DNA from: an uncultured Thiotrichaceae bacterium
GTDB lineage: Bacteria; Pseudomonadota; Gammaproteobacteria; Thiotrichales; Thiotrichaceae
Length of the DNA: 8,813 nt
Direction: 5' to 3'
Assembly (NCBI GenBank): GCA_937931765.1
Contig: CALHAO010000146.1
Span: 1-8,813 of the forward strand
In this document: positions 1 to 5,833 of the stretch, piece by piece
How the letters are laid out: each line of letters opens with the position of its first letter
Numbering within the stretch: the stretch's first letter is position 1
Translations under genes and position numbers: made by a program
Notes under the pieces: model-generated
Database searches by the model: none
Seen by the model: only the letters and a program-made list of their open reading frames with translations
What the model was told of the DNA's origin: nothing

Positions 1-993
1 CTTCTCAGCAGAATACAAAATGCAACCCGCCGAATCCTTACGTGTCGTCTCGCCCCGGTCACAAGCCGCCGCCACCATATACACATAAGAGCGGCAAGCG
101 TTAAAGGTGGTGTACATATCCGCCAACTTGCCCTGCATCAACTGAAACTCACCAATAGCCTGCCCGAACTGCTCGCGCTCGTGCACATAAGGCACTACGA
201 TATCCAGTGCTGCGGCCATAATACCCAATGGCCCGCCGGACAACGTGACTCGTTCAAAATCCAAACCGGACATCAGCACATTCACACCACGGCCTTCACC
301 ACCAAGAATATTCTCCGCTGGCACCCGACAATTCTCAAACACCAGCTCACAAGTATTCGAGCCGCGCATACCTAACTTATCCAGCTTCTGCGCCGTGCTA
401 AAACCGGCAAAACCTTTTTCAATCAGGAAGGCGGTCATGCCTCGTGAACCAGCGGATATATCAGTCTTGGCATACACCACTAAGGTGTCTGCATCCGGCC
501 CGTTGGTAATCCACATCTTATTGCCGTTGAGCACGTACTCATCACCGTCCTTATCCGCCCGCAACTTCATCGAGACCACATCCGAACCTGCGCCCGGCTC
601 AGACATCGCCAGCGCACCGACATGTTCACCGCTGCATAATTTGGGCAGGTACTTTGCTTTCTGCTCAGGTGTGCCGTTTTTATTGATCTGATTTACGCAA
701 AGATTGGAATGCGCACCGTAGGACAAACCGACGGAGGCCGAAGCGCGACTGATTTCTTCTACCGCCACCACATGCGCCAGATAACCCATGCCAGTACCAC
801 CGTATTCAGGGTCAGCGGTCAGGCCTAATAAACCCATCTCGCCCATCTCCTGCCACAGTTCCATCGGGAAGTTATTGCTTCGGTCGATTTCTTCGGCTTG
901 TGGAGCAATGCGGTCTTGTGCAAATTTGTGTACTGCATCGCGTAGCGCGTCGATGTCTTCGCCTAAACCGAAATTCATAGATGTGTTGAACAT
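1..993 (-). CDS. ivd: Isovaleryl-CoA dehydrogenase, 5' part (3' end outside window)
   Basis: This FAD-dependent acyl-CoA dehydrogenase oxidises isovaleryl-CoA to 3-methylcrotonyl-CoA in leucine breakdown and passes electrons to ETF. 331 codons are visible, of about 390 usual for the family, and the frame is still open at base 1. The order of motifs fits: an N-terminal helical domain, the FAD-contacting stretch around AMSEPGAGSD, the beta-domain motif MWITNGPDADTLVVYAKTD that is typical of the isovaleryl subgroup, and the C-terminal helical domain. The LDFERVTLSGGPLG segment carries Glu247, which lines up with the catalytic base known in human isovaleryl-CoA dehydrogenase (Glu254 as I recall). 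The ATG at 993 has a good ribosome site, AGGAGAG, upstream. The gene would normally head a liu operon continuing left of the window. Family assignment is firm; the symbol liuA would be equally valid. Confidence 0.95.
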   Translation of the reverse strand, partial: MFNTSMNFGLGEDIDALRDAVHKFAQDRIAPQAEEIDRSNNFPMELWQEMGEMGLLGLTADPEYGGTGMGYLAHVVAVEEISRASASVGLSYGAHSNLCVNQINKNGTPEQKAKYLPKLCSGEHVGALAMSEPGAGSDVVSMKLRADKDGDEYVLNGNKMWITNGPDADTLVVYAKTDISAGSRGMTAFLIEKGFAGFSTAQKLDKLGMRGSNTCELVFENCRVPAENILGGEGRGVNVLMSGLDFERVTLSGGPLGIMAAALDIVVPYVHEREQFGQAIGEFQLMQGKLADMYTTFNACRSYVYMVAAACDRGETTRKDSAGCILYSAEK

Positions 994-1063
994 AGTCTGT
1001 CCTCTCCTGTGGTCATATGGTCGGGAGCTGTTTCTGGAACGATCAACTACCCGGAATTTTTGA

Positions 1064-1079
1064 TTTACGTTTACGTAAA
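1064..1079. promoter_or_regulatory. LiuR-like palindromic operator upstream of ivd
   Basis: A perfect inverted repeat, TTTACG-N4-CGTAAA, lies 70 bases before the ivd start codon. This matches my recollection of the site bound by LiuR, the MerR-family regulator of leucine/isovalerate genes in proteobacteria. The palindrome is read directly. The regulator assignment rests on memory of the motif and on the target gene. It falls just downstream of the candidate -10, which would suit repression. Confidence 0.7.
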
Positions 1080-1080
1080 G

Positions 1081-1099
1081 GTAACTTAGTGAAAGTTAC
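1081..1099. promoter_or_regulatory. Second perfect palindrome in the ivd promoter
   Basis: GTAACTT-N5-AAGTTAC is a perfect 7-bp inverted repeat placed one base beyond the LiuR-like site. It overlaps the candidate -10 element of ivd, so a protein bound here would affect transcription. I do not recognise the motif. Confidence 0.5.
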
Positions 1100-1121
1100 T
1101 GTAGTAGCCGGGTTTGGTCAA
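1093..1121 (-). promoter_or_regulatory. Candidate sigma70 promoter for ivd
   Basis: On the minus strand, TTGACC (1116-1121) is followed after 17 bases by TAACTT (1093-1098). The -35 is good and the -10 is weak. Predicted transcription start is near 1086, so the LiuR-like palindrome would lie in the first transcribed bases. The match is modest and other placements are possible. Confidence 0.35.
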
Positions 1122-1151
1122 CTGCTTATCGTGAATTAAGATCCGGAATAG

Positions 1152-1187
1152 AAAAGGCCGAAGTCATCAGTAAATAACTTCGGCCTT
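1152..1187 (-). terminator. Intrinsic terminator after the TAXI-type gene
   Basis: An 11-bp perfect stem (arms 1154-1164 and 1177-1187, AAGGCCGAAGT and its complement) encloses a 12-base loop. On the minus strand the stem is followed by a short T run. It sits 25 bases past the stop codon of the gene at 1212 and separates that transcript from ivd. Confidence 0.75.
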
Positions 1188-1211
1188 ATTCAGTGCTAAT
1201 AGCAACAAACC

Positions 1212-2063
1212 CTACTCAGATGGAAAGAGCCTGCTGCGGTTGTTAATCAGTAAATCCACCACATCATCAACCATATCACCATCAGCAGTTTTACTGGAGA
1301 TGACCACAGAATCCATACAAATGGTTTTCACTTCCTGATCGTTAAGGAATCCCTTCTTAACTTCAGGTTCTTCAAAGCGGTAAATCGAGCGACCCAGTAC
1401 TTCGTGTTTGTCGTTCAAATCCCAGTCATCTACATCAATCAATTTTAACTGATCATTGTTCAAAACGGTCTTCAGATAACGCTGATCCAGTTTATCCGGG
1501 TTACTCACCCATAAGAATGCATTAATATCACCGTCAGGCTGGCTCGCTAGCTGACTCAGCACCTGCATACCGCCTTGATAGAAAGTCTGGGAGTTAGCGT
1601 AATCATTGTTTAACTCACGCATATACTTCCAGGTAATAGCTGATCCGGAACCATCTTTCTGTACGGCAATTTTACCTTTCTCTGTTTGCAAGTCGCCCTC
1701 ATCATCAATCGGCCCGTCTTTATTGACTGCGATGTAGACACATTCAGGAAAGAGGTTCCCAAGCACAGTGACATTCTTGGCTTCTTCAGGGTTACGTGAC
1801 ATCCACCAGGCAACAGCATCGAGCTGCGCAAACCCCAGCGCTGCTTCGCCACTGGAGACGCGCTCAATGTTTTCGACTGACCCCTTACTTTTCATTACTT
1901 TGGACTGGTAATCATACTCACTCAGGATAGTAGCCAGTTGTTCACCAGTCTCATAGTAAGCACCACCACGCCCTCCGGTACTGATAAGCACTTCGCTGGC
2001 AATTACTTGAGACGAGGCCAGTGTTAAGGCCAGAGCAATAAGCGTCATCTTCATACAAAGCAT
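1212..2063 (-). CDS. TAXI-family TRAP transporter solute-binding protein
   Basis: This is a secreted periplasmic binding protein of the TAXI (NMT1-like) type, of 283 residues. The start of the mature part, EVLISTGGRGGAYYETGEQLA, is the family hallmark (compare IGTGGxGGxYYPxG). The body shows the usual features, including the IAVQKDGSGSA segment and a hinge region near YQGGMQVLSQLASQPDGDINAFLWVS. A signal peptide covers about the first 23 residues, with a probable cut after VIAS. Two starts compete: ATG at 2063, and ATG at 2054, which begins MKM and gives a cleaner signal peptide with GGA seven bases before it. I slightly prefer 2054. The membrane subunits of a TRAP transporter normally lie beside it, but none is present in the window. 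It may serve a distant permease or act as a sensor. The substrate is unknown; related proteins bind glutamate or other small acids. Confidence 0.85.
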   Translation of the reverse strand: MLCMKMTLIALALTLASSQVIASEVLISTGGRGGAYYETGEQLATILSEYDYQSKVMKSKGSVENIERVSSGEAALGFAQLDAVAWWMSRNPEEAKNVTVLGNLFPECVYIAVNKDGPIDDEGDLQTEKGKIAVQKDGSGSAITWKYMRELNNDYANSQTFYQGGMQVLSQLASQPDGDINAFLWVSNPDKLDQRYLKTVLNNDQLKLIDVDDWDLNDKHEVLGRSIYRFEEPEVKKGFLNDQEVKTICMDSVVISSKTADGDMVDDVVDLLINNRSRLFPSE

Positions 2064-2081
2064 CCATTTCTAAATGATGTC

Positions 2082-2111
2082 AGTGTAGCTTAGCTATCAT
2101 GGAAAAGACAA
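2082..2111 (-). promoter_or_regulatory. Candidate promoter of the TAXI-type gene
   Basis: On the minus strand TTGTCT (2106-2111) and TACACT (2082-2087) are separated by 18 bases. Each matches four of six consensus bases. The predicted start of transcription is only about 12 bases before the first ATG, which favours translation from the second ATG at 2054. Confidence 0.3.
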
Positions 2112-2264
2112 AACACCCAGAGGGACAGTAAGGACAAACGAAGTATGTACTTGGAGAAGATGATAGAGGCTTACCACTAAGCAACAAAAATAAACATTTT
2201 TTGCCTGAAAGATTCAAATGATTGCCTATACTTTGTGAATATATTCAACCATTTTAGGCAGCGT

Positions 2265-2510
2265 ATGCAAATGGACATCCCCACAGTACCCAACCCCACC
2301 GAAATCATTGACCTACTTGTTGACCATTGGGACTTACCCAACCAGACACAACTGGCCAGGCACATCGAAGTTGATCCACTTTCGATTAATCAATACCGCA
2401 AACGCAAAACTGCTGATATTCAGACTCAGATCACTGCGGAATTATTGAAAGATATAGAATACTTGAAAAAGCAGATAGAGAAGCTCACTACCCAACTAGA
2501 AAAGCAATGA
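2265..2510 (+). CDS. Small helix-turn-helix protein with C-terminal coiled coil
   Basis: The product is an 81-residue protein, probably a DNA-binding regulator. Residues about 26-48 (NQTQLARHIEVDPLSINQYR) read as a helix-turn-helix of the lambda-repressor/XRE or phage CI-repressor type. Residues about 59-81 are a charged helix with hydrophobic residues in heptad spacing, suggesting dimerisation. I chose the ATG at 2265 because AGG lies six bases before it. A GTG at 2235 extends the frame by ten residues but has no ribosome site and lies directly after a TATACT box (2227-2232) that looks like a -10. No ligand-binding domain is present. The gene stands alone, followed by a gene-free stretch and tRNA-Phe on the other strand. 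The exact family was not recognised and the target is unknown. Confidence 0.7.
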   Translation: MQMDIPTVPNPTEIIDLLVDHWDLPNQTQLARHIEVDPLSINQYRKRKTADIQTQITAELLKDIEYLKKQIEKLTTQLEKQ

Positions 2511-2684
2511 AACCCCTTATTCCAGATCGGAAAAATTGCTGGAGCATAAGGCAATGACAGAGACAGAATTAGCGGGCAAGTCGCAGAATACAAAAACGGA
2601 GCCATGTGGAATCGTTATGATCATAGCGTTAATCATTTTAAGCTGGAGCTTTAAGGGAAGTGAGATAGGTTTTAGTAACTGGCA
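2511..2684. other. Gene-poor stretch between the small regulator and tRNA-Phe
   Basis: About 175 bases hold no gene I can support. An open frame from ATG 2554 has a hydrophobic stretch (IVMIIALIILSW) and a weak AAGG before its start. However, it reads through the tRNA terminator and antisense through the tRNA itself, so it is not annotated. Confidence 0.5.
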
Positions 2685-2685
2685 T

Positions 2686-2722
2686 AAAAAAAGGCTGAAG
2701 TCTTTTATAAAACTTCAACCTT
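2686..2722 (-). terminator. Intrinsic terminator of tRNA-Phe
   Basis: On the minus strand, 12 bases past the CCA end, an 11-bp stem (arms 2712-2722 and 2691-2701, with one G-U pair) ends in a run of seven T residues. The loop is T/A-rich. This is a textbook rho-independent terminator. Its stem is nearly the same as that of the terminator at 1154-1187. Confidence 0.85.
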
Positions 2723-2734
2723 TTCAGTTGTTTG

Positions 2735-2810
2735 TGGTGGCCGGAGACGGAATCGAACCGCCGACACGAGGATTTTCAATCCTCTGCTCTACCGACTGAG
2801 CTATCCGGCC
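2735..2810 (-). tRNA. pheT-like tRNA-Phe: tRNA-Phe (anticodon GAA)
   Basis: The 76-nt cloverleaf can be folded by eye. The acceptor stem is GGCCGGA/TCCGGCC, the D arm contains AGCTCAGTCGGTAGAGC, and the anticodon loop TTGAAAA has GAA at its centre. The variable loop GTGTC has five bases, and the T arm is GGCGG/CCGTC with TTCGATT and one G-U pair. The CCA tail is encoded. The sequence is very close to E. coli tRNA-Phe. It is transcribed alone, from its own promoter to its own terminator. The gene symbol is not certain. Confidence 0.97.
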
Positions 2811-2825
2811 TCAAACGAGGTCGCT

Positions 2826-2854
2826 ATTAGATCTTTTTAGCCTTTCCCTGTCAA
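2826..2854 (-). promoter_or_regulatory. Strong promoter of tRNA-Phe
   Basis: On the minus strand a perfect TTGACA (2849-2854) is followed after 17 bases by TCTAAT (2826-2831), five of six matches. The bases after the -10 (AGCGACC) are GC-rich, like the discriminator of stringently controlled stable-RNA promoters. Predicted transcription start is about ten bases before the mature tRNA 5' end. Confidence 0.8.
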
Positions 2855-2919
2855 GGGCTGAGTATAGTTTTTTTCAAAGAAATTCCAACTATCGATAACA
2901 CGCATAAAAAAATTTTACT

Positions 2920-2954
2920 CGCAAGCATAAAAGCCCACGACTTTCACGATAACG
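2920..2954 (+). repeat. Palindromic interspersed repeat, copy 1
   Basis: This 35-nt unit is shared with copies at 2974-3008 (same strand, about 26 of 35 identical) and 4296-4330 (opposite strand). It keeps the blocks CAAGCAT and CGACTTTCAC. Its left hairpin arm has decayed to AAAAGCC, so only a partial stem remains. Similarity to copy 2 extends about 12 bases to the left (2908-2919), giving a 54-nt period. Confidence 0.7.
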
Positions 2955-2973
2955 CACCTGAAAAGATTTCATT

Positions 2974-3008
2974 CCCAAGCATGAAAGTCGGCGACTTTCA
3001 CAGTAAAT
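2974..3008 (+). repeat. Palindromic interspersed repeat, copy 2
   Basis: This copy has the best palindrome: TGAAAGTC, loop GGC, GACTTTCA, a perfect 8-bp stem at 2982-3000. The flanks are CCCAAGCA on the left and CAGTAA on the right. It lies between tRNA-Phe and the membrane protein gene, upstream of that gene's promoter. Confidence 0.75.
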
Positions 3009-3032
3009 GTCCATTATTCCTTCTCTGAGAAC

Positions 3033-3062
3033 ACGACAACAAAGCACTTCACAGGCTACAAT
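3033..3062 (+). promoter_or_regulatory. Candidate promoter of the membrane coiled-coil gene
   Basis: ACGACA (3033-3038) and TACAAT (3057-3062, five of six matches) are 18 bases apart. Transcription would begin about 24 bases before the TTG start codon, leaving room for the GGAG ribosome site. Confidence 0.4.
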
Positions 3063-3092
3063 TCAGAGATATTCTGATAACGGAGTTTTATC

Positions 3093-4295
3093 TTGAGCGT
3101 TCTGTCATTGCTCTTTTACATCTATCTGTTGATTATTCCACTGGCCATTCTCGGGTTTGGTCTATGGCTACTCCGCTATCTGACCCGGATGGATTATGCA
3201 CCGGAAAAACGTATCCTGTTTACTGTGATCGTCATTGCCTGCCTGACCTTCATTGCCTTCTCGCTGGGCCTTAAGCTAAACAATGCACGTTCAGACACTG
3301 ACACTAATACTCCACCACAAGCACCGCAGCAACCGCCTAGAGAGCAACCAGCCAGAGAAACCACAGTCCCGCAGCAACCTGATTTAGCAACGGCAGTAGA
3401 CTATCCCACCGCAGACGAAAACCAACCCTTACTGCCTGCTGAAATGAGTGAAGAAGATAAGTTACGCTTATTTGAAACGGAGCACTTTCCCGGCCTTTAT
3501 GAGCAGCGCATGGCGCTAGGTCAAGAAATCAAAAACACTGATATTTTCTTTCAGCGCATCTACGCCATGTCAAAACAAACCCCTAAGCAATACAACCTGC
3601 TGAGAGACGTTTCACAAATCCGTAAAAACGGCTATGACAAGCTCAAACAGCGCAATGTGAGTGTTAGTCAGTATTTGCGTGAATTCTGGGTGCACTACAG
3701 CACCGGAGATTCTCATGACGCGATTAAAAAGTTCACACCCGTCGCAGTACAACTGGAAAAAAAGATAAAAGTGACCCGTGGACAACTATTGGACAATGAA
3801 CGCCAAGAGGCAAAGCTGATCAGCTCACACATGATTAAAGCCGGTACCTCACTAAAAAATAACGCCATCCCCAGAAATCAGCGCATTGTTTCCTACACAA
3901 AACAGAACCGCCAACTAATTACAGACTGGCTCAGAGAAAAAGGTTCTTTCGATACACTAGACACACTGAGTAATCTGGTCGAACAGCGCAAAATCATCAA
4001 TGCACGCATCCAGAAACTACAATCCTTCAAACAAAACTATCGCGATCTGGACAGATCACTATCGCGCACACTAGGCTTGTGGGAAAAAGCCAAAGAAAGT
4101 AATTATTATGCTGAATACCGGCTGCTTTATGCAGCGGAACTAAGGTACGTGGTGGAGAAACTGAGCCTTGCCGGACGATCCGCAGATCAGCGCCTGGACA
4201 AAGATTTACAGACTTACACCAACGCAGTTGCACAACATGCTGATGTAGCACTGGATAGGGCTGAACAAGCCTACAAACCCGAGAGTATCCGATAA
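3093..4295 (+). CDS. Membrane-anchored coiled-coil protein of unknown function
   Basis: This 400-residue protein belongs to no family I recognise. Residues about 5-31 and 41-62 are two transmembrane helices joined by a basic loop (RYLTRMDYAPEKR). By the positive-inside rule the loop faces the cytoplasm, and the rest is periplasmic. Residues about 63-100 form a low-complexity linker rich in Pro, Gln and Thr. Residues about 115-400 are strongly charged, almost free of Gly, and predicted mainly helical with coiled-coil character. The start is TTG, supported by GGAG seven bases before it and by the hydrophobic helix that begins at once. The next ATG (residue 33) would remove the first helix. Palindromic repeats lie upstream in one orientation and immediately after the stop codon in the other. 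A cell-envelope scaffold or sensor-like role is only a guess. Confidence 0.8.
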   Translation: MSVLSLLFYIYLLIIPLAILGFGLWLLRYLTRMDYAPEKRILFTVIVIACLTFIAFSLGLKLNNARSDTDTNTPPQAPQQPPREQPARETTVPQQPDLATAVDYPTADENQPLLPAEMSEEDKLRLFETEHFPGLYEQRMALGQEIKNTDIFFQRIYAMSKQTPKQYNLLRDVSQIRKNGYDKLKQRNVSVSQYLREFWVHYSTGDSHDAIKKFTPVAVQLEKKIKVTRGQLLDNERQEAKLISSHMIKAGTSLKNNAIPRNQRIVSYTKQNRQLITDWLREKGSFDTLDTLSNLVEQRKIINARIQKLQSFKQNYRDLDRSLSRTLGLWEKAKESNYYAEYRLLYAAELRYVVEKLSLAGRSADQRLDKDLQTYTNAVAQHADVALDRAEQAYKPESIR

Positions 4296-4330
4296 GGTTA
4301 CTGAGGAAGTCGTAGACTTACATGCTTGGG
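4296..4330 (-). repeat. Palindromic interspersed repeat, copy 3 (inverted)
   Basis: Read on the minus strand it matches copy 2 at about 28 of 35 positions, including CCCAAGCATG, AAGTC, CGACTT and CAGTAA. The core hairpin AAGTC-TAC-GACTT survives. It starts at the base right after the stop codon of the membrane protein gene and fills the 41-base gap to the convergent LysR gene. It might therefore also act on the 3' ends of both transcripts. Confidence 0.7.
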
Positions 4331-4336
4331 GGTGAG

Positions 4337-5278
4337 TTACTCACTAGCCTGCGACAAAAGCTCTCTCATCATATCAACAAATACCTTTACCTTAGGCGAG
4401 TCAGCTTTATTTGAGTCATAAACGGCAAAAACCGAAACGTTGTCTGAGCGCCAATTTGCTAATACAGGTATAAGCTCACCGTTTTCAAGCTCTTTTCTGA
4501 CAATAAAAGGCGGCAAGATACAGAGTCCAATATTTTGTTTAGCCAACTCCTTCATCGCACCTAAGCTATTAATGTCCATTACCGTCACGGGCTTAACCTC
4601 ATAACGCCGACCATTTTCATGGTTAATTAAACGCAGGTCGGTTGCGGAAATATCGCCCCGCTCACTGTAAATACCAATCATAGGGCAACCTTCCAGCTTC
4701 TTGATCGATTTAAATGGCCCGTACTGCCTGACAAAATCCGCGCCGCCGTAAAACTGGCGATAGGTTTCAAAAATTCGCACTTGCTTAAATGTTTGTGGGG
4801 CAAAGGTCACCCCCACATCAATGACCACGTCAGCATCTGCATAATCTTCTAAACCCGCTCGGTTTTTAAGGACAATTTCCAAATGAACCTCAGGGTAATT
4901 TTCATGGAATGCCTTAGCCAAACAACCACAAAGATAGATACCTAAGTCATGAGGCACAATCACTTTCAACACTCCCTGAGGAACGCCTTTAATGCTCTCA
5001 ATATATTGGTTAGCTGCCGTGATACGCCGGAAGGCATCCGCACATTTTTGTGCATACACCTGACCCACTTCAGTCAGCTCAAAGCGCCGTGTCGTACGGT
5101 TTATCAAGCGCATAGCCAACTGCACTTCAAGCTCTTTGACCCGCCGACTAACATGCGAGTTAGGCAGCTTCAATACAGAAGCTGCCTTTGAAAAACTTTG
5201 TTGCCGACACACTTCAACAAATATTTCTATGTTACGCGGATCAATACTCTTTTCCATATATGGAATATTAATATCCAT
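4337..5278 (-). CDS. LysR-family transcriptional regulator
   Basis: This is a full-length LysR-type regulator of 313 residues. The N-terminal winged helix-turn-helix spans about residues 14-75: IEIFVEVCRQQSFSKAASVL, then LPNSHVSRRVKELEVQLAMR, then LINRTTRRFELTEVG. The effector-binding domain of the periplasmic-binding-protein fold follows from about residue 100, and its type suggests the CrgA/AaeR-like subgroup. It is divergent from the SnoaL/flavoprotein operon, with an 82-base gap, and by LysR habit probably controls that operon and itself. The start is uncertain. ATG at 5278 and ATG at 5257 (MEKSID) are both possible, and neither has a good Shine-Dalgarno sequence. The second lies within a perfect palindrome. 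A short GTGAG-TTA-CTCAC hairpin overlaps its stop codon. Confidence 0.93.
   Translation of the reverse strand: MDINIPYMEKSIDPRNIEIFVEVCRQQSFSKAASVLKLPNSHVSRRVKELEVQLAMRLINRTTRRFELTEVGQVYAQKCADAFRRITAANQYIESIKGVPQGVLKVIVPHDLGIYLCGCLAKAFHENYPEVHLEIVLKNRAGLEDYADADVVIDVGVTFAPQTFKQVRIFETYRQFYGGADFVRQYGPFKSIKKLEGCPMIGIYSERGDISATDLRLINHENGRRYEVKPVTVMDINSLGAMKELAKQNIGLCILPPFIVRKELENGELIPVLANWRSDNVSVFAVYDSNKADSPKVKVFVDMMRELLSQASE
5253..5276. promoter_or_regulatory. AT-rich palindromes at the LysR start
   Basis: Two overlapping dyads are seen: TCCATATATGGA (5253-5264, perfect) and ATATTAATAT (5265-5274, perfect). If translation begins at 5257 they lie at the ribosome-binding region and could be an autoregulatory site. 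If it begins at 5278 they are merely within codons 2-9. Confidence 0.35.
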
Positions 5279-5287
5279 TAACAGGCA

Positions 5288-5316
5288 TTATCAATAGAAA
5301 ATGAAAATATTATAGT
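5288..5316 (+). promoter_or_regulatory. Divergent, overlapping promoters of the SnoaL operon and lysR
   Basis: On the plus strand TTATCA (5288-5293) and TATAGT (5311-5316) are 17 bases apart. On the minus strand a perfect TATAAT (5309-5314) shares the same bases and would serve the LysR gene, though I find no good -35 for it. The wide inverted repeat TCAATA (5291-5296)/TATTGA (5322-5327) frames the region. Overlapping divergent promoters are usual for LysR regulators and their targets. Confidence 0.45.
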
Positions 5317-5360
5317 AGCCGTATTGAACATTTAGGGAAATCACCAACAGGAGCAACATC

Positions 5361-5813
5361 ATGGCAACATTAACCACACAAGACATTCTCGATATTCAAA
5401 ACTTAGTGGCAGATTACTGTATCACTACGGACAATAAGGACGCAGATGCTTTCATGGAATGCTGGGTATCACCCGAAGAGTTTGACGGCTATGACAGCGG
5501 AGCATTCGGCAATATGCAGACCTGGGATGAGCTTTATGCGTTTGAAAAAGAGCATGTCGGGCCGGGTGGTATGGCGCAAGGCAAACGGCACCAGTCAACT
5601 AATATCAGCATAAAGACGGTCTCTGACTCTGAAGCACTGGTCACTAACGATATGATCGTGCTTGAAGTCGCCGGAATTCCAATGGTTGTTGCAACCGGTC
5701 GCTACGACGATAGCCTGGTTGTTAAAACTGCCAAGGGCTGGAAATTCAAGCGCCGCACACTTGAAGTAGATACAGGCTTTTTCAAACTCATGGAAAGTTT
5801 CAAACAAAATTAA
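5361..5813 (+). CDS. SnoaL-like (NTF2-fold) cytosolic protein
   Basis: The product is a 150-residue protein of the SnoaL-like/NTF2-like superfamily, a cone-shaped fold used by dehydratases, isomerases, cyclases and ring hydroxylase small subunits. The start, DILDIQNLVADYCITTDNKD, followed by ADAFMECWV, is the characteristic helix pair. The centre has KRHQSTNISIK, and the C-terminal strands end in GWKFKRRTLEVDT. No signal peptide or membrane segment is present. AGGAG lies eight bases before the ATG. It is the first gene of an operon and the flavoprotein gene follows after 20 bases, so the two products probably act on the same compound or in the same response. The reaction is not predictable: members keep the fold but change the active site. 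Confidence 0.85.
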   Translation: MATLTTQDILDIQNLVADYCITTDNKDADAFMECWVSPEEFDGYDSGAFGNMQTWDELYAFEKEHVGPGGMAQGKRHQSTNISIKTVSDSEALVTNDMIVLEVAGIPMVVATGRYDDSLVVKTAKGWKFKRRTLEVDTGFFKLMESFKQN

Positions 5814-5833
5814 TCTAGACGGTAGGTTCACAC

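Noticed and set aside
245..691. Plus-strand open frame of 148 codons
   Set aside because: It lies entirely opposite the well-supported isovaleryl-CoA dehydrogenase frame and has no family resemblance. The same holds for the frames at 181-375 and 788-1063.
2235..2264. GTG start for the small HTH gene
   Set aside because: No Shine-Dalgarno sequence, and it directly follows a -10-like TATACT, so it would hardly be inside the transcript.
2536..2799. Plus-strand open frame with a hydrophobic stretch
   Set aside because: Its second half is the tRNA-Phe terminator and the antisense of tRNA-Phe (the familiar false peptide GDGIEPPTRGFSI), and the ribosome site is poor.
2735..2810. tRNA-Phe as an integration site of a genomic island
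   Set aside because: No duplicate of the tRNA 3' end and no integrase gene could be found in the window.
2908..3008. Two direct repeats as a minimal CRISPR array
   Set aside because: Only two diverged units, the spacing region is partly homologous rather than unique, a third copy lies inverted 1.3 kb away, and no cas genes are present.
4332..4344. GTGAG-TTA-CTCAC hairpin at the LysR stop codon as a terminator
   Set aside because: The stem is only five base pairs and no T run follows on either strand.
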